From the NCBI GenBank assembly GCA_003170475.1, contig PMZI01000023.1:404457-468456 (forward strand): DNA of 64,000 nt, given 5' to 3'. The first letter of the stretch is position 1. Each line of letters begins with the position of its first letter. The notes beneath the pieces were generated by a model that saw nothing but the letters and a program-made list of their open reading frames with translations, did not search any database and was not told where the DNA came from. Position numbers and translations under genes: made by a program. The stretch comes from Ignavibacteriota bacterium. Lineage in GTDB: Bacteria; Bacteroidota; Ignavibacteria; UBA10030. This document shows positions 16,980-26,166 of the stretch, in pieces.

Positions 16980-19310
16980 ATGGGCAGAGGGATAGGGTTG
17001 GCATTCGCAACAATCTTGTACGGCTGTTTGCTCTTTGCCCAAGACGGCAAACCTGATGTATTTCTTATGGACGCGTCAACGCTTGTGGCTGCCCGGGAAT
17101 CATTCGGCAGACCGGACGGGGTATTCAAGGCGGCGATCGAGAAGTTGCTCAACGATGCACGTAGAGCGATTGCGTTGAAACCGCTCTCGGTCGTTCAAAA
17201 AAAAGAAATTCCTCCGAGCGGTGACATACACGACTACTTGAGTCTCGCTCCATACTGGTGGCCCGACACAAGCAGGCCCGGGGGTGTTCCCTATATCCGA
17301 CGCGATGGAGAAACGAATCCTGAACACGACACCGCTGGAGATCGCACGAATTTGGGGAAAATGATTGACAACGTTGGAACGCTTGCGGTGGCCTACTTCA
17401 TCAGTGGCGTGGACGACTATGCACAAAGCGCAGCGACGCAACTGCAGGTGTGGTTCGTCGACTCCGCGACCCGCATGAATGCCAATCTCAACTTTGCCCA
17501 GGCGGTCAAAGGCCGCAATGAAGGACGAGGGATCGGCATCATAGACACCTACGGTTTGAAAGATGTGATTGACGCGATGCAATTGTTGAAGGGATCGCGG
17601 CATTGGTCCAAAACGCTCGACCGGGGAATGAAGAACTGGTTCTCAGCCTATCTGAAGTGGTTGCAGGAAAGTCCAAACGGAAAAGCGGAAGCCGACGAAT
17701 TGAATAATCACGGTAGCGCGTATGATGTCCAGGTCGCGTTCTGTGCACTCTTTATCGGCAGGAGTAACATCGCACGTGAGGTCATTTCGCGTGCTCAAGC
17801 TAGACGGATTTCCGCGCAAGTTCAGCCGGACGGTTCACAGCCGCTGGAATTAGAGCGCACGAAATCGTGGCATTATTCCTTGATGAACATGGGAATTTTG
17901 GTGAATCTCGCATTACTTGGAGAGCGGGTTGATCTGGATCTGTGGAATTATGTGGATGGAGAAGGACGCGGAATTCGAACAGCCATCGATTTTCTCCTCC
18001 CATATTCACTCAATGAAAAAGAGTGGAGATGGAAGCAGATTACGCCGATGGAACGCGACCGCATGTATCCGATCCTGAGGATTGCAGCTGCCAAATATCA
18101 TGATGCGAAGTACCTCGCGGCTTCGAAGCAAATGGTAAGTCCGAGTGTGCAGGCTGCGCGATTCAATTTCTTTCTCCCACAAGTTCCGGTGCCTGGAATG
18201 TTGGGGTCACTCGTTGCACATGCATTGAAATTCGCGGATCAACAACTCAGGCGTTCAATTGCAGAAATTCGGGATAGCACAAGGTTTGCGCGTAGCACGA
18301 TGCCTGATGGATCATGGAAGACGAGCGAAGCGAGCGAGTGGACCAGCGGATTTTTCCCGGGTGCTTTGTGGTATCAGTATGAACACACAAAAGATCCCTT
18401 CTTCAAAGAAGCTGCCGAGCGGTGGACGGCGGGCATCACCGATCAGCAATTCAATACTGGGACACATGACGTTGGGTTTATGGTTTTCAACAGTTTCGGC
18501 AACGGTCTACGGATCTCTCCGTCAGAAACGTACAAAAAGGTGATCCTGCAATCGGCGCAGACGCTTGCGACGCGATTCAATCCGACGGTCGGTTGCATCA
18601 AGTCGTGGGACAATCAGAGGTGGGGGTATCCGGTCATCATCGACAACATGATGAATCTGGAATTGTTGTTCTGGGCCGCAGAGCACGGTGGCCCAAAGAA
18701 ACTCCGAGAGATTGCCGTGAAGCATGCGGAAACCACGATGAAGAACCACTTCCGCCAGGATGGAAGCACGTACCACGTCGTCAGCTATGACACGACAAAC
18801 GGTGCAGTGAAAGCGCGGAATACGCATCAAGGGTATACGGATGAGTCCGTTTGGGCTCGCGGCCAGGCGTGGGCAATCTATGGATACACGATGACGTATC
18901 GATTCATCAGGGATGAGCGTTTTCTGCGGACTGCAGAACGGGCAGCGAACTACTTCATCGACCATCTCCCGGCGGACGATATTCCGTATTGGGACTTCAT
19001 GGCCCCGCAGATTCCCCGTGAGCCGCGTGACGTGTCCGCAGCGGCCATCGCGTCATCGGCCCTCTTTGAGTTATCGCAGTACGCAGAAGAAAAGAATCTG
19101 AGAGCCAAGTATCTTGTCGCCGCAGAGAAAATTCTCGGTTCTTTATGCTCGGCTCCCTATCTGGCAGAAGGGACGAACTCGCGGGCGCTCCTGAACCATG
19201 CCGTCGGCAGCAGGCCGGAACAATCGGAAGTTGATGTTTCCATCATCTATGCCGATTATTACTTCATAGAAGCGATGCTCCGGTTCAAGTCCATTCAGGA
19301 AGGGAAGTAA
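16980..19310 (+). CDS. Fusion of an alginate-lyase-like domain with a GH88 unsaturated glucuronyl hydrolase
   Basis: 776 residues. After a short signal peptide (ending LLFAQ), residues about 25-330 form an alginate-lyase-type (alpha/alpha) domain with NNHGSAYDVQ (Asn243-His244) and SWHYS (His298-Tyr299), residues usually needed for beta-elimination. Residues about 415-770 form a GH88 domain with its two catalytic aspartates in HDVGF (Asp497) and IIDNMMN (Asp555). The first half would create chains with unsaturated uronate ends; the second would remove those ends. The likely site is the periplasm. The exact substrate (alginate, glucuronan or another uronate polymer) cannot be read. I preferred the ATG at 16980 over a TTG one codon earlier. 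Confidence 0.8.
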   Translation: MGRGIGLAFATILYGCLLFAQDGKPDVFLMDASTLVAARESFGRPDGVFKAAIEKLLNDARRAIALKPLSVVQKKEIPPSGDIHDYLSLAPYWWPDTSRPGGVPYIRRDGETNPEHDTAGDRTNLGKMIDNVGTLAVAYFISGVDDYAQSAATQLQVWFVDSATRMNANLNFAQAVKGRNEGRGIGIIDTYGLKDVIDAMQLLKGSRHWSKTLDRGMKNWFSAYLKWLQESPNGKAEADELNNHGSAYDVQVAFCALFIGRSNIAREVISRAQARRISAQVQPDGSQPLELERTKSWHYSLMNMGILVNLALLGERVDLDLWNYVDGEGRGIRTAIDFLLPYSLNEKEWRWKQITPMERDRMYPILRIAAAKYHDAKYLAASKQMVSPSVQAARFNFFLPQVPVPGMLGSLVAHALKFADQQLRRSIAEIRDSTRFARSTMPDGSWKTSEASEWTSGFFPGALWYQYEHTKDPFFKEAAERWTAGITDQQFNTGTHDVGFMVFNSFGNGLRISPSETYKKVILQSAQTLATRFNPTVGCIKSWDNQRWGYPVIIDNMMNLELLFWAAEHGGPKKLREIAVKHAETTMKNHFRQDGSTYHVVSYDTTNGAVKARNTHQGYTDESVWARGQAWAIYGYTMTYRFIRDERFLRTAERAANYFIDHLPADDIPYWDFMAPQIPREPRDVSAAAIASSALFELSQYAEEKNLRAKYLVAAEKILGSLCSAPYLAEGTNSRALLNHAVGSRPEQSEVDVSIIYADYYFIEAMLRFKSIQEGK

Positions 19311-19360
19311 TTGACCGTATTTTTCATTGACAAAGCGTGACGAAACGAGGAAGAGTGCCC

Positions 19361-20194
19361 ATGGATGTACGATTCTCAACAGATCCCAGCGGTTTCCGCC
19401 GCATGACAACCGAAGAGCTTCGGAAGTCATTTCTCATGGACCATCTGTTCGTCCCTGACGAAATCCCGATGGTCTATTCTGACATTGACCGATCCATCAC
19501 CGGTTCCGCCGTCCCGGTAAAGGGGGCTCTCAAGCTCCTCGGCACCAAGAAGGAAATGGCCGCTGAGTATTTCGCTGAGCGGAGAGAGATCGGTGTGATC
19601 AATACAGGTTCGGAAGGCAGTGTGTGCGTCGACGGCAAAGAATACGCGATGGCATTCAAAGATGCTCTGTACATCGGGCGCGGCGTGAAGGAAATAGAAT
19701 TCAGAAGCAGCCGTTCCGACACACCGGCGATGTTCTACTTCGTCAGCTACCCGGCGCACAAGGAGTTTCCCACGACGCATGCAAAATTCTCGGATGCTGA
19801 ACCGGCCCGACTGGGCTGCCAGAAAGACGCGAACAAGCGCACGATCTACAAGTACATCCACCCGAACGGCATCAAAAGCTGTCAACTGGTGATGGGACTG
19901 ACCGAACTCGAAGACGGAAGCATCTGGAACACGATGCCTCCGCACACACATCAACGCAGATCGGAAGTCTACATGTATTTCAACATCGAGCCCGGCTCGA
20001 TGATCGTTCACATGATGGGTCAGCCGGATGAGACACGCCATATCATCATGCGAAATCGTCAGGCCGTTCTCAATCCCAGCTGGTCCATTCATGCCGGAGC
20101 TGGCACACAGAATTATACATTCATCTGGGCGATGGGGGGCGAGAATCAGGTGTTTGATGACATGGACGGCGTCAAGGTGAACGATATCGTCTAA
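19361..20194 (+). CDS. kduI: 5-keto-4-deoxyuronate isomerase (KduI)
   Basis: 277 residues, the usual length for KduI. All four zinc ligands are visible: PPHTHQRRSE gives His195, His197 and Glu202, and WSIHAG gives His244, matching the E. coli enzyme with an offset of one. It converts 5-keto-4-deoxyuronate to 2,5-diketo-3-deoxygluconate in the cytoplasm, feeding KduD. The ATG at 19361 is preceded by GAGGAAGAG; the frame extends to a GTG at 19337 that is less likely. Confidence 0.92.
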   Translation: MDVRFSTDPSGFRRMTTEELRKSFLMDHLFVPDEIPMVYSDIDRSITGSAVPVKGALKLLGTKKEMAAEYFAERREIGVINTGSEGSVCVDGKEYAMAFKDALYIGRGVKEIEFRSSRSDTPAMFYFVSYPAHKEFPTTHAKFSDAEPARLGCQKDANKRTIYKYIHPNGIKSCQLVMGLTELEDGSIWNTMPPHTHQRRSEVYMYFNIEPGSMIVHMMGQPDETRHIIMRNRQAVLNPSWSIHAGAGTQNYTFIWAMGGENQVFDDMDGVKVNDIV

Positions 20195-20241
20195 GGAACA
20201 CAACAGTCCCACTCAAGAGAATAGCCAGGTACCCTAAGACC

Positions 20242-21669
20242 ATGAAAAAGCCACAACCTCGTTTGACTCTCACGGCAAATCGGTTCTTCGATCCCACTCC
20301 GGCGGTCAGAGCCGTAGCTCGCAAGCTGTATCAGTCGGTGAAGAACCTCCCGATTATCAGCCCGCACGGGCATGTCGATCCCAACTTGTTTGTTGAGAAC
20401 AATCCGTTCCCGAATCCAACAGAACTCTTCCTGATTCCCGATCACTATATCTATCGAATGCTCTATTCACAGGGAATCCCGATGGAGTCATTGGGGGTCC
20501 GGCCTCTCGACGGTTCGTCGACAGAGACCAATGCGAAGAAAATCTGGAAACTCTTTGGTGAGAACTACCATCTCTTTCGCGGCACTCCCACCGGCGCATG
20601 GCTTAATCATGAGTTCTCGGAGGTCTTCGGAATCAAGAAGCGCTTTACGGCATCTACGGCGATCGAGATCTATGATCAGATCAACGAGAAACTTCAACTG
20701 GCCAAATTCAGACCGCGCGCCCTGTTCGATCGCTTCAACATTGCCGTGCTCTCAACCACAGATGCTGCGACGGATACGCTCGAACCGCATCAGAAAATCC
20801 GCGCATCAGGATGGAAGGGAACCATCATTCCCTGCTTTCGTCCCGACGGCGTAACGGACTTGAAGGCGAAGAATTGGAAGGCGAACATCGATCTTCTCAC
20901 CCAGCGTTCCGGAATCGACGTTACGTCATACAGCCGGTTCATTCAGGCACTGGAAAATCGCCGAGTGTTCTTCAAATCGATGGGTGCTGTCTCGACAGAT
21001 CATGGGGTCTCCTCTCCGCATACTCGCGAGTTTACCAAGGGAGAAGGGGAACGGATTTTCCAGAGAGCTCTGATGGGTCAGGCGACGTCCGAAGATTCCG
21101 CACAGTTTACAGCCCACATGCTGATGGAAATGGCGCGGATGAGCATCGAAGACGGCCTTGTTATGCAGATTCATCCGGGATCTGACCGCAATCACAATCG
21201 CATTATCTACGACAAGTACGGTTTGGACAAAGGGTGCGACATCCCGATGCAGACGGAGTACACGCACAACCTCAAAGAACTGCTCAACAAGTACGGCAAC
21301 GACCCGAAACTCACGGTCATCATCTTTACACTGGATGAATCGACCTACGCGAGAGAGCTTGCACCGCTTGCAGGTCACTATCCCGCAATGAAGCTGGGCC
21401 CACCGTGGTGGTTCCACGACAGCATTGAAGGGATGATGCGGTTCCGCTCGATGGTGACCGAGACTGCCGGCATCTATAATACTGCCGGTTTCAATGACGA
21501 CACGAGGGCGTTCGTCTCCATTCCCGCACGCCACGACTTGTCACGGCGTGTCGATGCGAATTTCCTGGCCGGACTTGTCGCCCGGCATATCGTCGAGTTG
21601 GATGAAGCACAGGAGATGATCTACGATCTGGCGAATGGTCTGGTGAAGAAGGCATACAAACTCTCATAA
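20242..21669 (+). CDS. uxaC: Uronate isomerase (UxaC)
   Basis: 475 residues, amidohydrolase-fold uronate isomerase. The N-terminal metal motif SPHGHVDP follows the family start, and conserved blocks such as YRMLYSQGIPMESLG, MQIHPGSDRNHN and LGPPWWFHDS are present. It interconverts D-galacturonate and tagaturonate, and D-glucuronate and fructuronate. It lies 47 bases after kduI and 49 before the transporter, in one transcription unit. Confidence 0.92.
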   Translation: MKKPQPRLTLTANRFFDPTPAVRAVARKLYQSVKNLPIISPHGHVDPNLFVENNPFPNPTELFLIPDHYIYRMLYSQGIPMESLGVRPLDGSSTETNAKKIWKLFGENYHLFRGTPTGAWLNHEFSEVFGIKKRFTASTAIEIYDQINEKLQLAKFRPRALFDRFNIAVLSTTDAATDTLEPHQKIRASGWKGTIIPCFRPDGVTDLKAKNWKANIDLLTQRSGIDVTSYSRFIQALENRRVFFKSMGAVSTDHGVSSPHTREFTKGEGERIFQRALMGQATSEDSAQFTAHMLMEMARMSIEDGLVMQIHPGSDRNHNRIIYDKYGLDKGCDIPMQTEYTHNLKELLNKYGNDPKLTVIIFTLDESTYARELAPLAGHYPAMKLGPPWWFHDSIEGMMRFRSMVTETAGIYNTAGFNDDTRAFVSIPARHDLSRRVDANFLAGLVARHIVELDEAQEMIYDLANGLVKKAYKLS

Positions 21670-21718
21670 CATCAACGCAGAGAACCAGGACCGATTGTTT
21701 CTGAAAGGGAGCATACCG

Positions 21719-22990
21719 ATGACTGATACCATGGAAATGTCCAAACCGCCCGGTCACTATCGCTGGACGATTTGCGCGCTGTTGTTCTTCGCCACAACCA
21801 TCAACTATGTCGACCGCCAGATTCTTGGTCTTCTCGCCCCTCTTCTTCAGGCCGAGATCAAATGGACAGAATCTGAGTACGGATTCATCGTGATGGCATT
21901 TCAGGGGGCGTATGCACTCGGAATCCTGGGTTTCGGGTGGTTTGTCGACAAGTACGGGACAAAAATCGGCTATACTGTTTCCATCGCGTGGTGGAGTGTT
22001 GCGGCCATGGCTCATGCCTTGGTGAAGACGCCGCTGGGGTTCGGTGCGGCGCGCGCCGGATTGGGGATAAGCGAAGCAGGAAACTTTCCCGCAGCCATTA
22101 AGGTGGTGGCGGAATGGTTTCCCAAAAAAGAACGCGCTCTGACAACCGGGATCTTCAATTCCGGTGCCAACATCGGTGCTGTCGCAGCCCCGGCAGTGGT
22201 CCCATGGCTGACGATCACGTACGGATGGCAGGCGGCGTTCATTGCGACCGGAGCTCTCGGATTTATCTGGATGGTGTTCTGGCTTCTTTTGTATGACAAA
22301 CCAGAGCGTCACAAGAAAGTCTCGAAGGCAGAACTGGAGTACATCCTGAGCGATCCTCCCGATCCGCCGTCTGAAAAAGTGCCATGGTTGAAACTTCTCC
22401 GATATCCACAGACGTGGGCATTTGTCCTGGGCAAGTTCATGACAGATCCCATCTGGTGGTTCTATCTGTACTGGCTGCCGAAATTCCTGAGTCAACGATT
22501 TGAACTCGATCTGAGTCATTTGGGCTTGCCTCTCATTGTGATCTACACGATGACAAGCGTCGGCAGTATCGGCGGCGGGTGGTTGTCATCAAGCTTCATC
22601 AAAGGAGGTATGGCGGTGAATCGCAGTAGAAAACTGGTGATGCTGATTTGTGCAATCTGCGTCGTGCCGATTGTTTTCGCATCACAAGCCGGTGATCTCT
22701 GGATGGCGGTTGGGCTGATCGGGTTGGCGGCAGCGTCACACCAGGGATGGTCTGCCAATTTGTTCACAACGACCTCAGATAGCTTTCCAAAGAAAGCGGT
22801 CGGTTCTGTTGTAGGATTGGGCGGCATGGCGGGCGCCATTGGCGGAATGATATTCTCAGCGTCGGCGGGTTTCATTCTGGAGTGGACGGGGAGTTACCTG
22901 AGTCTGTTCATCATTTCGGGTTCAGCATATCTGATTACCCTTGGCTTGATGCAACTCCTGACTGCAAAAGCCAAGCCGGTTGTTCTCTAG
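21719..22990 (+). CDS. exuT: Hexuronate MFS transporter (ExuT-like)
   Basis: 423 residues, major facilitator with twelve expected membrane helices. It opens with YRWTICALLFFATTINYVDR, characteristic of the anion:cation symporter branch containing ExuT, and carries the FGWFVDKYGTK loop between helices 2 and 3. It most likely imports galacturonate or glucuronate with protons across the inner membrane. The ATG at 21719 has AAAGGGAG upstream; a TTG at 21695 is rejected. Confidence 0.85.
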   Translation: MTDTMEMSKPPGHYRWTICALLFFATTINYVDRQILGLLAPLLQAEIKWTESEYGFIVMAFQGAYALGILGFGWFVDKYGTKIGYTVSIAWWSVAAMAHALVKTPLGFGAARAGLGISEAGNFPAAIKVVAEWFPKKERALTTGIFNSGANIGAVAAPAVVPWLTITYGWQAAFIATGALGFIWMVFWLLLYDKPERHKKVSKAELEYILSDPPDPPSEKVPWLKLLRYPQTWAFVLGKFMTDPIWWFYLYWLPKFLSQRFELDLSHLGLPLIVIYTMTSVGSIGGGWLSSSFIKGGMAVNRSRKLVMLICAICVVPIVFASQAGDLWMAVGLIGLAAASHQGWSANLFTTTSDSFPKKAVGSVVGLGGMAGAIGGMIFSASAGFILEWTGSYLSLFIISGSAYLITLGLMQLLTAKAKPVVL

Positions 22991-23016
22991 CCGTACAACG
23001 AAAAGGAAGGTCGAAG

Positions 23017-23850
23017 ATGAATCTGCAGGAACTTACAAAACAATATGACTTCACCGGGAAGACGGTTGTCATTACGGGTGGGGCCGGAGTCTTGGGTGGA
23101 GAAATGGCGTGTGCGTTCGTTGGCTGCAACGCCAACGTTGTCATTCTGGATCGCGATCCAGCGCTAGCCGATCAGGTTGTGAAACGCTTCGATGTGACCA
23201 AAGGCAAGTATCTTGTTGTCAAAGGTGACGTTCTCAACAAAGAGAGTCTCGAACATGCTGCGACAGAAATCATCAAGCACTTTGGACGCATCGATTGCCT
23301 CATCAATGGTGCGGGAGGAAACAATCCGAAGGCAACAACCAATCCCGAGCAGTCGTTTTTCAGTCTGCCGACGGAGAGTCTGAAGTTCGTCTCGGATCTG
23401 AATCTTCTGGGAACCATCCTCCCGAGCCAGGTCTTCGGAAAGTATATGGCGGATCAGAAGGAAGGGATTATTCTCAACGTCTCGTCCATGAATGCCTTTC
23501 GTCCTCTGACGCGCATTCCCGCCTATTCAGCCGCAAAAGCAGCTGTCAGCAATTTCACCCAATGGCTTGCGGTCCATATGGCGCAGGAGTATTCGCCCAA
23601 CATTCGTGTGAACGCCATAGCTCCCGGTTTCTTTCTGACCGAACAGAACCGGTTTCTCCTGACGGACAAAGAGACCGGCGGACTCACGCTGCGTGGAAGG
23701 AAAATCATGGATCACACGCCCATGGGCCGTTTCGGAAAACCGGAGGATTTATTGGGCGCAACGCTCTGGCTCCTGTCGCCGGCATCGGCATTTGTGACAG
23801 GGGTGGTGCTTCCAATTGACGGTGGTTTCTCAGCGTTTTCAGGTGTCTAG
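23017..23850 (+). CDS. SDR-family fructuronate reductase (UxuB-type replacement)
   Basis: 277 residues, short-chain dehydrogenase: TGGAGVLGGE cofactor loop, NGAGG, and the active site SSMNAF...YSAAK. It resembles the SDR proteins that stand in for UxuB next to uronate isomerases in Bacteroidota and Thermotoga, reducing fructuronate to D-mannonate. A gluconate-type dehydrogenase is the main alternative. AAGGAAGG precedes the ATG. It lies 26 bases after the transporter gene. Confidence 0.75.
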   Translation: MNLQELTKQYDFTGKTVVITGGAGVLGGEMACAFVGCNANVVILDRDPALADQVVKRFDVTKGKYLVVKGDVLNKESLEHAATEIIKHFGRIDCLINGAGGNNPKATTNPEQSFFSLPTESLKFVSDLNLLGTILPSQVFGKYMADQKEGIILNVSSMNAFRPLTRIPAYSAAKAAVSNFTQWLAVHMAQEYSPNIRVNAIAPGFFLTEQNRFLLTDKETGGLTLRGRKIMDHTPMGRFGKPEDLLGATLWLLSPASAFVTGVVLPIDGGFSAFSGV

Positions 23851-23897
23851 GAAAATTCACAAATCATGGGTATTTTTCCGATCACAAGGAGCATGAT

Positions 23898-24980
23898 ATG
23901 AGCAGCGGTTTGAATATCCGCCCCGAGGGCGCGCTGGATCTGGTTTCTCTTGGAGCCTTGGTCAATCGTCTCGATCCGGGGATCATTCCTTTCAGGAAGG
24001 CGACGGAGTGCAAGATTCATGTCAGCGGCGGAGAATTCAACGTCGCGGCTAACCTTGCTGACTGTTTCCGACTGAACACCGCGATTGTGAGTGCAATGGT
24101 CGATTATCCCGTCGGTGATTTGATTGGTGAACGCGTAAAGGCGATGGGAGTAAAACCGTACTATAAGCGCTTCAAGCATAATGGCGTCAACGGTCCTAAC
24201 ATGGCAACGGTGTATAGCGACCAGGGTCACGGTGTGCGTCCCCCGGTGGTGTTTTATAATCGGTCGAATGAAGCGGCTGCGCAGCTCAAGCCCGGTGACT
24301 TCGACTGGAATGCGATTTTCGCCGGCGGCGTCCGCTGGTTTCACAGCGGCGGCATTTTCGCAGCACTTTCGGAGACGACAGGGGAATTGATCATCGAGGG
24401 AATGAAGGCAGCGAAAAAAGCGGGAGCTGTCGTGAGTTTTGATTTGAACTTTCGCGAAAAGCTCTGGAGCATCTGGGGCGGGGCACAGAAAGCCGCTGAG
24501 GTGATCGGCCGGATTGTCCAGAACGTCGATGTTCTTGTCGGCAACGAGGAAGATCTACAGAAAGGCTTGGGAATTCCCGGTCCTGAAGTGGCGGCCACAT
24601 CGGCCCTTGACCCAAAAGTATTCTTCGGGATGATCGACAAAGTCTCGGCAAAATACCCACAGGTAAAAGTGGTCGCAACAACCCTGCGCGAGGTGCATTT
24701 GACGAATCGACACAGCTGGAGCGCGGTTGCATGGATGAATGGCAAAAGCTATATAGCACCAATGTGCGAACTCGGAGTTTTAGACCGCGTCGGAGGCGGC
24801 GATGGATTCGCCAGCGGGCTCTTTTACGGATTGTTGGCCGGAGAGACACCCGAAGAAGCGGTAAAACTGGGGTGGGCGCACGGAGCATTGCTGACGACGA
24901 CCCCCGGTGACACAACGATGGTGACATTGGAACAAGTGCGCGCCTTTGCGAAAGGCGGATCAGCGCGAATCCAAAGGTAG
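23898..24980 (+). CDS. kdgK: PfkB-family 2-keto-3-deoxygluconate kinase, copy 1
   Basis: 360 residues, ribokinase/PfkB fold: N-terminal SGGEFNVAANLA substrate loop, central SFDLNFREKLW, and the anion hole with catalytic base in GGGDGFASG (Asp302). In uronate clusters such kinases phosphorylate KDG to KDPG. A second copy lies at 29708 with about the same length. Not every PfkB kinase is a KDG kinase, but the order after kduD and the UxuB-like SDR makes it likely. Confidence 0.8.
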   Translation: MSSGLNIRPEGALDLVSLGALVNRLDPGIIPFRKATECKIHVSGGEFNVAANLADCFRLNTAIVSAMVDYPVGDLIGERVKAMGVKPYYKRFKHNGVNGPNMATVYSDQGHGVRPPVVFYNRSNEAAAQLKPGDFDWNAIFAGGVRWFHSGGIFAALSETTGELIIEGMKAAKKAGAVVSFDLNFREKLWSIWGGAQKAAEVIGRIVQNVDVLVGNEEDLQKGLGIPGPEVAATSALDPKVFFGMIDKVSAKYPQVKVVATTLREVHLTNRHSWSAVAWMNGKSYIAPMCELGVLDRVGGGDGFASGLFYGLLAGETPEEAVKLGWAHGALLTTTPGDTTMVTLEQVRAFAKGGSARIQR

Positions 24981-25080
24981 AAAACACAAAACAGATTTTC
25001 GATTTCCGATTCGCGATTGATGATTGAATACAAGACAGAAGAAGTATCGCTAAAACAGAACGCATCACGGAGGAAGGATC

Positions 25081-25872
25081 ATGGCAGAGCACGGCAAACA
25101 TCTCTATATGATTGTATTTCCCATCAACGCACTGGTGGCCTCGCAATTGAGTCCGCAGGAATTTGCCGAGCACTACACGGTCGGCAGCGCGAAACACTAC
25201 AAAGGAAAGGTCATTTTTGCAGAAGTAGACATCAATTTTAGAAACCCCTATTTCGAGATCGATCAGTACCTTGCTCTCACCGTGCCGCACCCGGATGGAA
25301 AACCGAAGAAAACGAAGTTCATCTGTTCTTACGCCGTGTTGGAGCACGTCGAGTTGAAGGCGTTAAAGAATCTCTATCTGGTGACGGCAAACGGGAAAGC
25401 CCTTGAACTGACCTCCAAGCCGTACACGGCAGTCAATGAACCGGGATTGGTGCGGATCTATCAGGAGATCGCCCCGTTGACGAATCTGGTCGCCTCAACC
25501 GTCGATCAGCGGGCATTCGGGAAGTACATCACCAGCGAAACAAGATCCAAGGGTGCGCCGAAGATCTGCTTCACACAATATGAATTCAACGTGGATGAAT
25601 TTCTGGAGAAGAACAGGAATCGCGAAATCATGTATTCTCCGATCCCGGAAACCAATCCGGCGCGGATCTACGACTACCTGGTGGAATTGAAGCGCGAGGC
25701 AACCAAGAAAACAAAGACGATCAGCCTGAGCACGACACTTCTCGAGGCGTCCTACGCGCTCATCAGACATGGGTTCTGGTTTGCCGCGGGGAACGATCTG
25801 CTTTTCTATCCCATGCCATCGTTGAGCGATTTGGAAAACACGTACTATGATTGGTGGAGATTTGTTCGGTGA
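25081..25872 (+). CDS. Uncharacterised protein, paralogue 1 (internally duplicated)
   Basis: 263 residues, no signal peptide or membrane segment, no family I recognise. The sequence shows an internal duplication. NALVASQLSPQEFAEHYTVG followed by KVIFAEVDINF near the N-terminus is echoed by TNLVASTVDQRAFGKYITSE followed by PKICFTQYEFN in the middle. A basic motif with KKTKTIS is followed by an aromatic C-terminus (DWWRFVR). It is clearly related to the gene at 26167, and both lie between the two KDG kinases, so a link with uronate metabolism is likely but the activity is unknown. Good ribosome-binding site (GGAGGAAGG). Confidence 0.8.
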   Translation: MAEHGKHLYMIVFPINALVASQLSPQEFAEHYTVGSAKHYKGKVIFAEVDINFRNPYFEIDQYLALTVPHPDGKPKKTKFICSYAVLEHVELKALKNLYLVTANGKALELTSKPYTAVNEPGLVRIYQEIAPLTNLVASTVDQRAFGKYITSETRSKGAPKICFTQYEFNVDEFLEKNRNREIMYSPIPETNPARIYDYLVELKREATKKTKTISLSTTLLEASYALIRHGFWFAAGNDLLFYPMPSLSDLENTYYDWWRFVR

Positions 25873-25909
25873 GGAATTGCCGCGGGAGGTTGTCTCAAGG
25901 GCCATGGTC

Positions 25910-26059
25910 GTCATTTCGAAGGAGCCCGGCCTCCCCGACAACAGAACTCGGGGCGGGTCGATGGGGTAAACTCCGCGACCGAGAAACCTAAATGAAAAGA
26001 AGGATTTCTCTCCCGATATCCTTCGATAGACTCAGGACAAGCATCGGGATCGAAATGAC
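25910..26059 (+). repeat. MITE-like palindromic element
   Basis: The 294-base gap between the two paralogues holds a 150-bp segment bounded by a perfect 10-bp inverted repeat: GTCATTTCGA at 25910-25919 and TCGAAATGAC at 26050-26059. Inside is a second inverted pair (GAGAAA and TTTCTC). It has no coding capacity. This is the form of small dispersed palindromic repeats; I see no second full copy in this window. Confidence 0.6.
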
Positions 26060-26166
26060 TGGGACGCTTCTGGAACGTCCTCAGTTCAGGAATTACACTT
26101 TGTTTCTTTATCAACCACAATGAGAAAACTGCACAACCGTACCGTTTCAACTGTTGGGAGGTCGTA

